Shown: in pieces, positions 17,766 to 27,498 of the stretch
How the letters are laid out: each line of letters opens with the position of its first letter
Numbering within the stretch: position 1 is the stretch's first letter
Assembly: GCF_027257955.1 (NCBI RefSeq)
Contig: NZ_JANZNQ010000015.1
Span: 39,336 to 103,335, forward strand
Direction of reading: 5' to 3'
Length of the DNA: 64,000 nucleotides
Origin: Zhongshania aquatica
GTDB taxonomy: Bacteria > Pseudomonadota > Gammaproteobacteria > Pseudomonadales > Spongiibacteraceae
Translations under genes and position numbers: made by a program
Notes under the pieces: generated by a model
The model's input: only the letters and a program-made list of their open reading frames with translations
The model's database searches: none
Told to the model about the DNA's origin: nothing

Positions 17766-18866
17766 ATGCAACAGAATAAAAAACTGATTTCAGACGGCTA
17801 CGATCTAATTGCCAATAAGACAATGGAGTCAAAAGCAATGCGCGATCTTGATGAGCTGATTGCTCAGGTATCGACATTTGACACCTTGGTTCTTATCCGC
17901 GGCGAATCTGGCAGTGGCAAAGAAGTTGTAGCGCGACGCATACATGAAGCGTCGCCGCGTGCCGGAAAAGCCTTTATTCCTGTTAACTGTGGCGCGATCC
18001 CGGCTGATCTTTTAGAAAGCGAATTGTTTGGTCACGAGAAAGGCGCATTTACCGGCGCGATAGCAACACGTCAAGGTCGTTTTGAACTCGCCGAAGGCGG
18101 TACGCTGTTTCTTGATGAAATCGGTGATATGAGCCTTCCAATGCAAGTTAAATTACTTCGCGTATTGCAAGAGCGTTGCTTTGAACGTGTCGGCAGCAAC
18201 GAGACCAAGCGTTGCAATGTGCGTATCTTGGCGGCAACTCACCGCAATCTTGAGGACATGGTAGAAGACGGTAGCTTTAGACAGGATTTGTTTTATCGCC
18301 TAGATGTTTTTCCAATCGAGGTGCCGGCGTTGCGCGAGCATACCGAAGATGTAGCTACCTTGATGGCCTTGTTCATGGAAAAGCTTGAAGCCAAAGGAAT
18401 GCGTACACCACGTTTTTCCGCCAGTGCGATGCGTGCGCTAAAGGTTTACGGCTGGCCCGGCAATATACGTGAACTTGAGAATTTGATGGAGCGTCTAGCC
18501 ATTACTCATAGTGGGAAATTGGTAAGTGTTAATGACTTGCCAAAGCAGTTTCGTATTATGGGCATGGTGGAGCTTGATGTAGAGGCTGAATATGAGCGCG
18601 ACGACCAAGATGCCTTAATGAATACCTTACTTGCCCGCCCTGTAGATGACGACAACGATATTGCCTTCTCGGTAGCATCTTCAAATGGCAGGCCGCCGCT
18701 ACCAGTGGAAGGGATTGATTTGAAGTCCTATTTACAAGACATCGAGCAGTGGTTTATCTCTGAAGCACTGCGTAAAGAAAACGGTGTAATAACCCGTGCG
18801 GCGCAATTACTTGGTCTGCAGCGTACAACGCTGGCAGAGAAGATGAAAAAAATGGGTGAAGTTTAG
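17766..18866 (+). CDS. fleQ: FleQ/FlrA-like sigma54 activator lacking N-terminal domain
   Basis: 366 residues; FleQ/FlrA are usually about 480-490. The AAA+ domain begins almost at once: Walker A GESGSGKE (46-53), [13 protein letters not shown] with the sigma54-contacting GAFTGA loop (93-98), Walker B LFLDEIGD (about 114-121). A Fis-type helix-turn-helix lies at the C-terminus (ITRAAQLLGLQRTTLAEKMK). Close similarity of the AAA+ and C-terminal IDLKSYLQDIEQ region to Pseudomonas FleQ supports orthology. The whole N-terminal FleQ/receiver-like domain and the LFRS-type c-di-GMP-binding linker are missing, and no in-frame remnant lies in the 219 bases upstream. Likely the master activator of the sigma54 flagellar promoters seen here. 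Confidence 0.88.
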   Translation: MQQNKKLISDGYDLIANKTMESKAMRDLDELIAQVSTFDTLVLIRGESGSGKEVVARRIHEASPRAGKAFIPVNCGAIPADLLESELFGHEKGAFTGAIATRQGRFELAEGGTLFLDEIGDMSLPMQVKLLRVLQERCFERVGSNETKRCNVRILAATHRNLEDMVEDGSFRQDLFYRLDVFPIEVPALREHTEDVATLMALFMEKLEAKGMRTPRFSASAMRALKVYGWPGNIRELENLMERLAITHSGKLVSVNDLPKQFRIMGMVELDVEAEYERDDQDALMNTLLARPVDDDNDIAFSVASSNGRPPLPVEGIDLKSYLQDIEQWFISEALRKENGVITRAAQLLGLQRTTLAEKMKKMGEV

Positions 18867-18942
18867 ACATAGCAATTGCAGATCTTTTTAGTGACCTAAC
18901 ATTCAAATATAGCTTTTTACGTTATTTTTTATTCCACTGAAT

Positions 18943-18968
18943 AAAGCGCTTCGATGGCGCTTTTTTTT
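18943..18968 (+). terminator. Rho-independent terminator after fleQ-like gene
   Basis: AAAGCGC (18943-18949) pairs with GCGCTTT (18957-18963) over a 7-base loop, followed by a run of T to 18968. It separates the fleQ-like gene from the fleR-like unit. Confidence 0.82.
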
Positions 18969-19042
18969 CGCCTCGTATTTTATTTTTATATTTAAAATTA
19001 GCGCCAAAAAATACTCGCCAAAAAACTGTCGGTTTTATTAAA

Positions 19043-19048
19043 TATAAT
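19043..19048 (+). promoter_or_regulatory. Possible sigma70 -10 element for the fleR-like operon
   Basis: A perfect TATAAT occurs 37 bases before the small gene at 19086, but no good -35 is visible. I looked for, and did not find, a sigma54 -24/-12 site between the terminator and 19086. Confidence 0.3.
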
Positions 19049-19085
19049 CATAAGTCATTGTTTTAAATGGAGATAAATTAGTGGC

Positions 19086-19310
19086 ATGGCGATTGCTTTA
19101 TCGACTGTAGGTAACTTATACGAGTCTACGGCGATGACCAAAGATAAGAACAACAAAAATAGCTTCAGCTTCGCAAATAGCTTTGCAGAGCAACATTGCT
19201 TAGATCTTTGTCGTCAGGAAATAGTATACGCAGCCAAACGTTTGGCGACGGAGCTACTCATTGCCAAAAGCGTCGCATCGTTAAATCCTGCAACAGAGGG
19301 AGGTCGTTAA
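19086..19310 (+). CDS. Small protein of unknown function in the fleS position
   Basis: 74 residues from ATG 19086 (GGAG at 19069-19072, spacing 13); an internal ATG at 19137 is an alternative. The C-terminal half is amphipathic and helical ([28 protein letters not shown]). No kinase, PAS or receiver motif is visible. Its stop is one base before the ATG of the fleR-like gene and its last codons contain that gene's GGGAGG ribosome binding site, so translation is probably coupled. In Pseudomonas and Vibrio this position is held by the sensor kinase FleS/FlrB. Whether this is a replacement partner, a remnant or only a leader frame cannot be told from sequence. Confidence 0.55.
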   Translation: MAIALSTVGNLYESTAMTKDKNNKNSFSFANSFAEQHCLDLCRQEIVYAAKRLATELLIAKSVASLNPATEGGR

Positions 19311-19311
19311 T

Positions 19312-20310
19312 ATGGCTGATTTAATTGTGGCAGATAAAGCATCTAAGTCAGTCAAGGCTTTGGCCGCCCGTGTGGCGATGACTGATGCAACGGTACTGAT
19401 TAGTGGTCAGAGTGGCGCTGGTAAAGAAGTCTATGCGCGTTTTATTCACAGTCATTCACGCCGCAGTGACGGGCCATTTATTGCATTAAACTGCGCGGCA
19501 ATTCCAGAGAACATGCTTGAGGCTATGCTGTTTGGCTATGAGAAAGGCGCGTTTACCGGCGCCATCAACAGTCACGCCGGTAAATTTGAACAGGCCCAAG
19601 GCGGTACGCTTTTACTAGACGAAATTTCTGAGATGGATCTCGGCCTGCAGGCAAAACTGCTGCGGGTATTGCAGGAGCGGGAATTAGAGCGCTTAGGAAG
19701 TCGTAAAACCCTCAAGCTAGATGTGCGCGTGATTGCAACGAGTAACAAGGATGTTCGTGCGGCGGTCCGTGAGGGCGAGTTTCGCGAAGACTTATTTTAC
19801 CGACTGAATGTTTTCCCCCTGCTGATACCTAGCTTGGCAGAGCGTCGTGGCGATATTTTGCCCTTGGCGCAATATTTCTTAAGTCGCGATAGCAGCGTGC
19901 GCGATCCTGCGGCAATGTTAAGTGATGGTGCTGCTAATGCACTTATTGGTTACGCATGGCCGGGGAATGTTCGCGAGTTGGACAATGTGATTCAGCGGGC
20001 CATGATTCTTCGTCAACAAGACGAGATAACTGAGCGGGATATTCAGTTTGAAACCGGTCTTAGTTTCGTCAGCGATTTTGAAGAGCGTTTCAATACCACG
20101 TCTGTGACAGACGCTGGTGATGACGAGCAATCCAATGATAGCTGCGGTGTACTAGATGGCTTTATGCGAGACCAGGAGCGTCGTGTTATCACCGATGCGC
20201 TTAAAGTTGGTCGCTCTAAAAAAGAAGCAGCAGAAATTTTAGGAATAAGCCCGCGTACTCTACGTTACAAACTCGCGCGCCTGCGTGAGCAAAGCTACAT
20301 CACCGGTTAA
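19312..20310 (+). CDS. fleR: FleR/FlrC-like sigma54 activator lacking receiver domain
   Basis: 332 residues; FleR/FlrC are usually about 450-480 with an N-terminal phosphoreceiver. Here the AAA+ domain starts within about 15 residues: Walker A GQSGAGKE (32-39, with Gln where Glu is usual), [12 protein letters not shown] with GAFTGA at 79-84, Walker B LLLDEISE (about 100-107). The C-terminal Fis-type helix-turn-helix is [20 protein letters not shown]. No receiver domain or histidine kinase is encoded nearby, so phosphorylation control is not available at this locus. The stop codon is part of the TAAGGAG ribosome binding site of fliE. In relatives this tier activates rod, hook and cap operons with sigma54. 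Confidence 0.88.
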   Translation: MADLIVADKASKSVKALAARVAMTDATVLISGQSGAGKEVYARFIHSHSRRSDGPFIALNCAAIPENMLEAMLFGYEKGAFTGAINSHAGKFEQAQGGTLLLDEISEMDLGLQAKLLRVLQERELERLGSRKTLKLDVRVIATSNKDVRAAVREGEFREDLFYRLNVFPLLIPSLAERRGDILPLAQYFLSRDSSVRDPAAMLSDGAANALIGYAWPGNVRELDNVIQRAMILRQQDEITERDIQFETGLSFVSDFEERFNTTSVTDAGDDEQSNDSCGVLDGFMRDQERRVITDALKVGRSKKEAAEILGISPRTLRYKLARLREQSYITG

Positions 20311-20321
20311 GGAGACTCGAG

Positions 20322-20672
20322 ATGTCTGACAGTATGAATGTAAACCAGATTCTCACCCAGATTCGCTCTCTCCGGGACCAGACGAGTATTGCGCGGCCGG
20401 AAGCAAACCCAAACAGTCTTGGTGCTATTAACGTTAACCCGACGGAAAAGGTCGATTTTGGGTCTATGCTTAAGCAATCTATTGATGCCGTTAATGAAAC
20501 CCAGAAGAGTGCCGGTGCTATGTCAGCAGCATTTGAGCGTGGCGATGAAAACGTCAGCTTAACTCAGGTGATGGTGAATTTGCAGAAGTCAGAAGTCAGC
20601 TTTAAAGCGATGGTAGAAGTGCGTAATAAGTTTGTAGATGCCTATCAAGAAGTGATGAGGATGTCGATGTAA
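20322..20672 (+). CDS. fliE: MS-ring/rod junction protein FliE
   Basis: 116 residues. The C-terminal half VDFGSMLKQSIDAVNETQKS, AAFERGDENVSLTQVMVNLQ, KSEVSFKAMVEVRNKFVDAY is the conserved FliE region. FliE joins the MS ring to the rod and is an early export substrate. It starts 12 bases after the fleR-like gene, so at least part of its transcription probably comes from that unit. Confidence 0.95.
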   Translation: MSDSMNVNQILTQIRSLRDQTSIARPEANPNSLGAINVNPTEKVDFGSMLKQSIDAVNETQKSAGAMSAAFERGDENVSLTQVMVNLQKSEVSFKAMVEVRNKFVDAYQEVMRMSM

Positions 20673-20711
20673 TGGCGGCGATCAGCGTAAGAGCGACGGT
20701 GGAGAATCATC

Positions 20712-22337
20712 ATGGCTGAAACTAAAGCAACCCCAACCGCAAATTTATTGGCCCAAATGGCCGGTAACGATGTTCTTCGTCAACTCCTTATTTTGGTCGG
20801 TATTGCGGCCAGTGTGGCGGTTGGCGTAGCGGCGGTTATGTGGTCACAAGGCAGTGACTACCGCACTTTGTACGCCAACGTGGAGCCTCAGCGCGCCGCT
20901 GGCGTAGTAGATGCACTAACTGCTGCGGGTATCCCTTATAAAATTCAGGATAACACCGGCTCTATTATGGTTCCTTCAGAGCAGTTACATGACGCGCGTA
21001 TTAAGTTGGCGGGTCAGGGTGTAATGCGAGATGGATCGGGTATGGCCATGCTAGAGCAGGAACAAGGATTTGGCGTTAGTGAGTTTATGCAGTCTAAGAA
21101 ATTCCACTACGCCCTAGAGCAGGAACTTGCTCGTACTATTGAAAGCATGCATCAGGTGCGCAAGGCACGCGTACATTTAGCCATCCCCAAACAATCGGTG
21201 TTTGTGCGTGACCGCAAAGCCGCCAGTGCGTCCATTATGTTGGATGTATTTCCTGGCAGTGTCATCGACAAGCAAAATGTGGGCGCTATTGTAAATTTGG
21301 TGGCATCTAGCATCACCGGCTTATCACCAGAACAGGTAACTGTGGTAGACCAACAAGGTCAGCAATTGTCCTATCAAGGCGAAAAAGACGACTTAGGACT
21401 GAGTTCGCGTCAGTTTACTTATCGTCAGCGTATTGAAAATGCCTACCAAGAAAACATTGAAGAGTTATTGGGGCCACTGGCAGATGCGGGTCAGGTCCGA
21501 GTCAAAGTTGCTGCAGATATCGATTTTTCTAGTAATGAAGAGAGTCGTGAAAGCTGGACACCAGAAAGTAAAGTGGTGCGCAGCGAACAAATCAATGAAC
21601 AGACAAACGGCGACGTAAATGCGACCGCCAGCGGTATTCCCGGCGCTCTTAGCAATCAGCCGCCTACCGGTGCAGCAAAGGCAGAGGAGCGCGATACTGG
21701 TAATCGCTCCATTGTGCGCAACTATGAAATCGAACGTATTTTGAATCATTCATCTACGCCCACGGGCATGGTGCGCCGCTTATCGGTGGCGGTGGTGGTC
21801 GCTAATCGCCAACAGCTTGACGATCAGGGCCAAACCCAATCGGTGGAAGTGTCACCGGCAGAGTTGGAAAAGCTTACTCTTTTAGTGCGCGATGCTATTG
21901 GTTTTGATGCCGCACGTGGTGACCGCGTCACAGTGGTATCAGCGGATTTTAGACCGGTTGAAAAAGTGGATATGGATATGTCTGAGCCCGCCATTTGGGA
22001 ACAGCCATGGTTCGCAAACTTAGTTAAGCAGTCGCTAGTTGGTGTCGGCGTGTTGTTTATTATCTTCGCGATATTACGCCCCGGTATGCGCACGCTAATG
22101 CAGGCGCAAATCAGTGGCCCTAGTAAGGCCTCACCTCGCGCTCTGGAAAGGGGTGACGACGGCCTAAGAGGCGAAGTATTACATCCTGCTATTGCTGCGC
22201 TTGGCGCACCGCCATTGGCCGCAAAAATGGGTTTTGAAGACAAGATGACCGAGGTGCGCTCAGTAGTGGATGAAAATCCGCAACGGGTTGCTCAAGTAAT
22301 GAAGAAATGGGTGGCAGAAGAAAATGGCAAATCCTGA
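20712..22337 (+). CDS. fliF: MS-ring protein FliF
   Basis: 541 residues. First transmembrane helix at about 24-47 (LLILVGIAASVAVGVAAVMW), then the secretin-like ring-building motifs (YRTLYANVEPQRAAGVVDAL, GVSEFMQSKKFHYALEQELA, RTIESMHQVRKARVHLAIP). The second helix is at about 437-455 (LVGVGVLFIIFAIL) and the C-terminal tail binds FliG. FliF is the inner-membrane platform for the rod, switch and export gate. fliG overlaps its end by 14 bases. Confidence 0.96.
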   Translation: MAETKATPTANLLAQMAGNDVLRQLLILVGIAASVAVGVAAVMWSQGSDYRTLYANVEPQRAAGVVDALTAAGIPYKIQDNTGSIMVPSEQLHDARIKLAGQGVMRDGSGMAMLEQEQGFGVSEFMQSKKFHYALEQELARTIESMHQVRKARVHLAIPKQSVFVRDRKAASASIMLDVFPGSVIDKQNVGAIVNLVASSITGLSPEQVTVVDQQGQQLSYQGEKDDLGLSSRQFTYRQRIENAYQENIEELLGPLADAGQVRVKVAADIDFSSNEESRESWTPESKVVRSEQINEQTNGDVNATASGIPGALSNQPPTGAAKAEERDTGNRSIVRNYEIERILNHSSTPTGMVRRLSVAVVVANRQQLDDQGQTQSVEVSPAELEKLTLLVRDAIGFDAARGDRVTVVSADFRPVEKVDMDMSEPAIWEQPWFANLVKQSLVGVGVLFIIFAILRPGMRTLMQAQISGPSKASPRALERGDDGLRGEVLHPAIAALGAPPLAAKMGFEDKMTEVRSVVDENPQRVAQVMKKWVAEENGKS

Positions 22338-23343
22338 AATGGCAACAAACTCGGGCGGCAGTGGCAGTGAAAAGGCCGCATTATTTTTACTGATGCTCGG
22401 AGAAGAGCAAGCGTCTAAGGTGCTCAAATTTGTTGAACCCTATGAAGTAGAACGTATCGGTACGGCAATGGCGTCTATTCGCAGTGTCGACAATCGTTTG
22501 GCGGAAGCGGTAGTTGATGATTTCCGCGTGGCATTGCATCAAGAAACTTCGCTTGGGGTGGGTGTGCAGGGTTATGTGCGTAAATTATTTACTTCAACCT
22601 TGGGTGAGCAAAAAGGGGCGACCTTAGCGGATCGTGTACTTGGTGATGAAGAAACCCAAGAAATGAGTTCCCTGCGGTGGCTAGAGCCAGAAGCCTTGCT
22701 TCACATGATGCATGACGAACACCCCCAGATCATTGCCATCACCATGGCACATATGGATCAAGCCCAAGCGGTTGCGGTACTAAAACAAATGCCAGCGGCG
22801 CAGCAGGACGATATCGTCATGCGTATCGCCAATATGCAAACCATTCCCCAGTCTGCAATGCGCCAACTACAGACTGTGCTTAAGAAAAAATTGTCGGTTA
22901 CCGCCACGTTTAAAAATCGGAAAATAGACGGAGCAGCGACCGTTGCAGGCATTATGAATGGCCTGTCACCCGATGCCGAATCTCGGATATTGGAGGCCGT
23001 AGCTAAAGAAAATCAAAGTCTATCTGATCGTATTCAAGACCTTATGTTTGTGTTTGGCAACCTCGTTAATATTCCAGACAAGGGCATCCAGCTATTGCTT
23101 AGAGAAGTGGGTTCAGACGTACTGCCCTTGGCACTAAAAGGTGCTGACGAACAGGTGCGCGAAAAAATTCTGGGCAATATGTCCAAGCGCGCACGTGAAA
23201 TGTTGGTCGAAGATATGGAGTCTCGCGGCCCAATGAAACTCAGCGATGTAGAAGCGGCGCAAAAAGATATTCTTGCGGTTGCCAAAAAATTAGCCGACGC
23301 GGGGCAAATTGATTTGGGGCGCGGTGGTGAAGATTACGTTTAG
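22324..23343 (+). CDS. fliG: Flagellar motor switch protein FliG
   Basis: 339 residues. It has the three-domain FliG layout: an N-terminal FliF-binding part (EKAALFLLMLGEEQASKVLK), a middle domain with the HPQIIAI-type motif (DEHPQIIAITMAHMDQAQA) and a C-terminal torque helix (SDVLPLALKGADEQVREKIL GNMSKRAREMLVEDMESRGP). FliG contacts the stator and sets rotation direction. Start at 22324 overlaps fliF by 14 bases; ATG 22339 is a possible shorter start. Confidence 0.96.
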   Translation: MANPEMATNSGGSGSEKAALFLLMLGEEQASKVLKFVEPYEVERIGTAMASIRSVDNRLAEAVVDDFRVALHQETSLGVGVQGYVRKLFTSTLGEQKGATLADRVLGDEETQEMSSLRWLEPEALLHMMHDEHPQIIAITMAHMDQAQAVAVLKQMPAAQQDDIVMRIANMQTIPQSAMRQLQTVLKKKLSVTATFKNRKIDGAATVAGIMNGLSPDAESRILEAVAKENQSLSDRIQDLMFVFGNLVNIPDKGIQLLLREVGSDVLPLALKGADEQVREKILGNMSKRAREMLVEDMESRGPMKLSDVEAAQKDILAVAKKLADAGQIDLGRGGEDYV

Positions 23344-23415
23344 GGTCTTTGTAGTTAAACGAGTGATGATGTTTCTGTGGTAATGCGGATTTCGCTAGAA
23401 AAATAAGGTGTTTTT

Positions 23416-24135
23416 ATGGCAGATGTTTTTCAAGTTTTTAACCCGCGTATCGTATCTGCCGAAGAGACTGCCGCGCAACCTGCCCAGACAAAGCCGGCGC
23501 TGTCTGGTGACTATCAGCGCTGGGAGCCTTCACAGGTAGCGGATGCAAGCTCAAGATCTACCGTTATTAAAAATTCCGCGCCCGCAAAGAACGATATCGA
23601 AAATGAGCTAGAAGTCGCGCGTGAAACAGCAAAAAAACAAGGCTACCAGCAAGGTTTAGAAGAAGGTCACGCTGAAGCTAAGCGAATTTTAGCGGAGCAA
23701 AGTCAGCAATTGCAGTTGGCGATGGCGGCGCTGCGTGAGCCGCAACAGTGGGTAGACACCGAGTTAGAGCGCGAATTATTTACCATGACCATGGCGCTGT
23801 CGCGTCAATTATTGCGTCACGAACTTAGTGTGCGACCTGAGTTGATTGAAAACCTTGTTCATCAGGCAATAGAAGCGCTGCCCATTACCAGTGGGGATTT
23901 AAATATTTATCTTAATCCCGCCGATGTAGACATTTTACGTGAGCTTGCCAGTGAGCGAGGAGAAGACATTGAATCTTCATGGATACTGTTAGAAGACCCC
24001 ACCGTGACCCGTGGTGGTTGTCGAATCAGCAATGATTACTCCCGTATTGATGAGGAGCTTGAAACGCGCATAAAGCGTATTTCGCTGGAAATGTTGGGTG
24101 AGCAGTCGACGATGCTACATGCCGACGGACAATAA
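23416..24135 (+). CDS. fliH: Flagellar export ATPase regulator FliH
   Basis: 239 residues. The central AKKQGYQQGLEEGHAEAKRI is the FliH Gx3G-type helical repeat region. The C-terminal domain (ELEREFTMT-like stretch, LSRQLLRHELSVRPELIENL, LEDPTVTRGGCRI) is typical of FliH/YscL. FliH dimers bind and restrain the FliI ATPase encoded next. Preceded by AAGG. Confidence 0.93.
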   Translation: MADVFQVFNPRIVSAEETAAQPAQTKPALSGDYQRWEPSQVADASSRSTVIKNSAPAKNDIENELEVARETAKKQGYQQGLEEGHAEAKRILAEQSQQLQLAMAALREPQQWVDTELERELFTMTMALSRQLLRHELSVRPELIENLVHQAIEALPITSGDLNIYLNPADVDILRELASERGEDIESSWILLEDPTVTRGGCRISNDYSRIDEELETRIKRISLEMLGEQSTMLHADGQ

Positions 24136-24174
24136 AATTAACTATCTAAGTCAGCGGCATCAACGGACTTTTTT

Positions 24175-25515
24175 ATGACACTAACAACACGTGGCCAACT
24201 CTCCGATAAATTCGCGCAGTATCGCCAGCGACTTAGCGGTTCTGACCGTCCGGTGGTTGAGGGTCAGCTCAAGCGAGTGGTCGGCACGATGTTGGAAGCG
24301 GTGGGATGTAAAGCACCAGTAGGCGGATATTGCTTAGTTGAAGCTGCCGACGGTGAATGGTTAGAGACTGAAGTGGTGGGTTTTGCCACCGACAAAATTT
24401 TATTGATGCCCACAGGGGAATTGCGTGGCGTGATGCCAAATGCGCGGGTGATCCCTATTGAGAAGGGGTCAGATTTTCCCGTTGGCGACGGTCTACTTGG
24501 TCGTGTTTTAGACGGTGCCGCAAGACCGCTTGATGGCGGCGGGCCTCTGAAATGTACCCAGATGCGTTCAATTTCTGGGGTGCCAATCAATCCATTATTG
24601 CGTCAGCCAATACGTGAACCGCTAGACGTGGGAGTGCGCTCAATCAATTCACTGTTAACGGTTGGACGAGGCCAGCGCCTAGGTCTGTTTGCAGGTAGTG
24701 GCGTTGGTAAAAGTGTGCTGTTAGGCATGATGACACGATTTACCGAAGCAGATGTTGTCGTCGTGGCATTGATTGGTGAGCGTGGCCGAGAAGTGAAAGA
24801 ATTCATCGACAGTATTCTCGGCACCGAAGATATGAAGCGTGCCGTGGTGATTGCAACTCCGGCAGATCACCCACCCTTGATGCGTATGCGCGGTGCGTGG
24901 CTGGCAACGTCCATTGCTGAACACTTTCGTGACCAGGGTAAGCAGGTGTTACTACTTATGGATTCTCTTACCCGTTTCGCTCAAGCTCAACGTGAGGTTG
25001 CGCTAGCTACAGGTGAGCCGCCAGCGACTAAAGGGTATCCGCCGTCGGTGTTTGCGCGTTTACCCGCTTTGGTCGAACGAGCTGGTAATGGCGCGGCGGG
25101 CGGAGGGTCTATTACCGCGTTTTATACCGTGCTTGCAGAGGGCGATGATCAGAATGATCCGATAGTTGATTCTGCAAGAGCGATATTAGATGGGCATATT
25201 GTTCTATCACGCGCACTTGCTGATGCCGGTCATTTTCCGGCCATAGATATTGAACGGTCAGTGAGTCGGGCAATGAACGATGTCACTGACAAAAGTCACC
25301 AAGATCAGGTTAGGTATTTTCGACAGATGTATTCGCTGTATCAGCAGAATAAGGATCTGATTACGATAGGTGCCTATCAGCGTGGAAGCGACGCAAGGCT
25401 TGATGAAGCGGTGACAGCATGGCCAAGAATGGTCAAGTTTTTACAGCAGGCTTACGATGAATCAGAAGGGTTTGACAGTTCATTAGATCAGTTAACCGCA
25501 CTGTTGGATGAATAG
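24175..25515 (+). CDS. fliI: Flagellum-specific export ATPase FliI
   Basis: 446 residues. Walker A AGSGVGKS at 173-180, the [15 protein letters not shown] motif, Walker [21 protein letters not shown] and the [16 protein letters not shown] segment identify an F1-beta-like type III secretion ATPase. It energises unfolding and entry of export substrates at the base of the flagellum. It lies between its partners fliH and fliJ. Confidence 0.97.
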   Translation: MTLTTRGQLSDKFAQYRQRLSGSDRPVVEGQLKRVVGTMLEAVGCKAPVGGYCLVEAADGEWLETEVVGFATDKILLMPTGELRGVMPNARVIPIEKGSDFPVGDGLLGRVLDGAARPLDGGGPLKCTQMRSISGVPINPLLRQPIREPLDVGVRSINSLLTVGRGQRLGLFAGSGVGKSVLLGMMTRFTEADVVVVALIGERGREVKEFIDSILGTEDMKRAVVIATPADHPPLMRMRGAWLATSIAEHFRDQGKQVLLLMDSLTRFAQAQREVALATGEPPATKGYPPSVFARLPALVERAGNGAAGGGSITAFYTVLAEGDDQNDPIVDSARAILDGHIVLSRALADAGHFPAIDIERSVSRAMNDVTDKSHQDQVRYFRQMYSLYQQNKDLITIGAYQRGSDARLDEAVTAWPRMVKFLQQAYDESEGFDSSLDQLTALLDE

Positions 25516-25575
25516 AAAAATAACGACATATTTGCCGGATAGAAACTTTGCAGTAACGTAGGTAGAGGTCTGACC

Positions 25576-26037
25576 ATGAAGAAATCGCAGCGTATGAAAA
25601 CCGTGAACAGTCTTGCGGAACGCAATGAGCGCGAGCAGGCCGACAAGTTTGCTAAGAGTCAGCAAAAGTGCGAAATCCAGCAAAAGAAATTAGCTGAGTT
25701 AAAACAATATTATCAAGAATATATGGATTCCAGTCGCAAGATGAGCGGTGAGTTTTTAGATATTAGTCGCTTGCAGGAAACCCGGGCATTTATGACAAAG
25801 CTGTCTGGTGCAATCGCGCAACAACGCGATATCGTTCGCAATTTAGAAGTCACTATGAATACCGATCGCAAGCATTGGATGGATAGCCGTCGCCAAGCGA
25901 TGAGTATGCAAAAACTCACCGAACGCTATGTTGATCAGGAGATGCGTCAGGCCGAAGCGGCTGAACAGCGTTCTGCTGATGACTTAAGCAGCCAACGTTT
26001 TGTATGGTCTATGCGGCAAAATAACGCTATGGCATAG
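25576..26037 (+). CDS. fliJ: Flagellar export stalk protein FliJ
   Basis: 153 residues, almost entirely charged coiled coil (ERNEREQADKFAKSQQKCEI, LSGAIAQQRDIVRNLEV, QEMRQAEAAEQRSADDL). FliJ resembles the gamma stalk of F1 and links FliI to FlhA. Identification rests on length, coiled-coil character and position directly after fliI. Confidence 0.9.
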   Translation: MKKSQRMKTVNSLAERNEREQADKFAKSQQKCEIQQKKLAELKQYYQEYMDSSRKMSGEFLDISRLQETRAFMTKLSGAIAQQRDIVRNLEVTMNTDRKHWMDSRRQAMSMQKLTERYVDQEMRQAEAAEQRSADDLSSQRFVWSMRQNNAMA

Positions 26038-26160
26038 ACATTGCTCTATTACTAGGTAAGACGAGTAGAAATAAGCGCATTTTTGCTGTTAACGCGGCGT
26101 ATTAGATTTAATTTGCAATGGCATATTAAATTTAAAAGCGTAAAAATCAGGTTACATACC

Positions 26161-27459
26161 ATGCAGAATAATATTAGTTCAGCCTTACCCAAAGTAGATG
26201 GTAATAGCGTCAAAGGCCCTGCGCCGGGCGGCGCTAATAAAGCGGTAGGTGGCGATACACCATTTAATAAGCTACTTAGTGGCGCCCAAAATGGTAGTGC
26301 GCAAACTAGATCGTCAAGTGGTGAAATTACAAGCGATGACACAGAGACGACTGCCAGTAATGAACAACTCAGTGCCGACGTAGATATTTTTTCTGATCCC
26401 TTGTGGGATGTTGGTATTAGCGGAAAAATGGTGCCGGAAAGTGGTCAAGAGTTGCCGGTATCAACCTTCGATACCGAGGGCTTAGACGCGCTAACTCTTC
26501 AGGATGAAAACTCTGAGGGAGAGGTGCTTGTTACCTGGCAACAATCTCAAATTGACTGGTCCAGACAATTAAATTTAGCCAATGCTGGTGGTTCGCAATC
26601 TAGTTCTGCCCCCGCCTTAACTAGCGTCGCTATGAGTCTTGCTAGCGACTCTGGTGCGGCTAATGGTGAAGACGATGTAGCGACCAGTTTGTTGGCTAAA
26701 AATGATAAAAACGCAGCAACTATTTTAGACAATAAATTAAACACCACCGTGCCGACAACATCGGCAAGTGAATTGAGCAAACCAACAACTGGCTTTGCTT
26801 CAGCGATGCAGCTCAGTGCAGCCGCTAGTTCGGCACAAGCTATGAAGGCGGCGAATCAGGTTGTTGAATCAGTGTCAGATTCTGCTCTAGGTCTAGAACT
26901 TAACGCCACCTCGCAGTTGCGCTCAGCGGACAGTAGTGCAGCCCGTGCACCTGTCGCATTAACGGTCAGCCAGAACGCGCTTACCGATCCGAACTGGGCG
27001 CAAGCTATGTCGGCTAAAGTGACGTGGATGGCTGGTAATGGCGTACATACGGCGACGATGCAGTTACACCCTGCGGAGCTGGGTAGTATTCATGTTCAGT
27101 TGTCGGTACAGGGCGATACCACCTCTGTTCAGATTCAGACTCAGCACAAAGATACTTCAGACCTAATGGAGCGTATGATGCCGCGTTTACACAGCGGTAT
27201 GGAAAGCCAAGGTTTGCGTCTCGACGACGTTAAGGTTAGTCATAATCCCGGTTTGAATGACGGCGCTGCGGCTAATTCTGGTCAACAGTTTGCTGGCCAA
27301 TCGGCGGGTGATCGCTCCGGTGCGGCGAATAATGGTCGCAACGGGGCTGATCAAAATGGCAGCGTGCAGAATGGCTTGGTCGGCGAAGAAGGCTCTTTAA
27401 TCGGTGCCAATAGTGCGACGGTAAGCCTCAACAATAGCGGTGTAGATTACTACGCTTGA
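26161..27459 (+). CDS. fliK: Hook-length control protein FliK
   Basis: 432 residues from ATG 26161; the frame is open back to 26083 but the extra residues are atypical. The first 300 residues are low-complexity Ser/Ala/Asn/Asp. The conserved FliK C-terminal domain is MQLHPAELGSIHVQLSVQGD, TTSVQIQTQHKDTSDLMERM, MPRLHSGMESQGLRLDDVKV. FliK measures the hook and switches export to filament substrates through FlhB (32029-33156). The ribosome binding site is weak. Confidence 0.92.
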   Translation: MQNNISSALPKVDGNSVKGPAPGGANKAVGGDTPFNKLLSGAQNGSAQTRSSSGEITSDDTETTASNEQLSADVDIFSDPLWDVGISGKMVPESGQELPVSTFDTEGLDALTLQDENSEGEVLVTWQQSQIDWSRQLNLANAGGSQSSSAPALTSVAMSLASDSGAANGEDDVATSLLAKNDKNAATILDNKLNTTVPTTSASELSKPTTGFASAMQLSAAASSAQAMKAANQVVESVSDSALGLELNATSQLRSADSSAARAPVALTVSQNALTDPNWAQAMSAKVTWMAGNGVHTATMQLHPAELGSIHVQLSVQGDTTSVQIQTQHKDTSDLMERMMPRLHSGMESQGLRLDDVKVSHNPGLNDGAAANSGQQFAGQSAGDRSGAANNGRNGADQNGSVQNGLVGEEGSLIGANSATVSLNNSGVDYYA

Positions 27460-27461
27460 TA

Positions 27462-27498
27462 GCGCGCGGGGCCTTTATTAGGACTGCGCGCATTTTTA
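27462..27498 (+). terminator. Probable terminator after fliK
   Basis: GCGCGC (27462-27467) and GCGCGC (27486-27491) can pair, with an inner CCT/AGG extension, followed by ATTTTTAT. The loop is large, so confidence is moderate. Confidence 0.5.
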
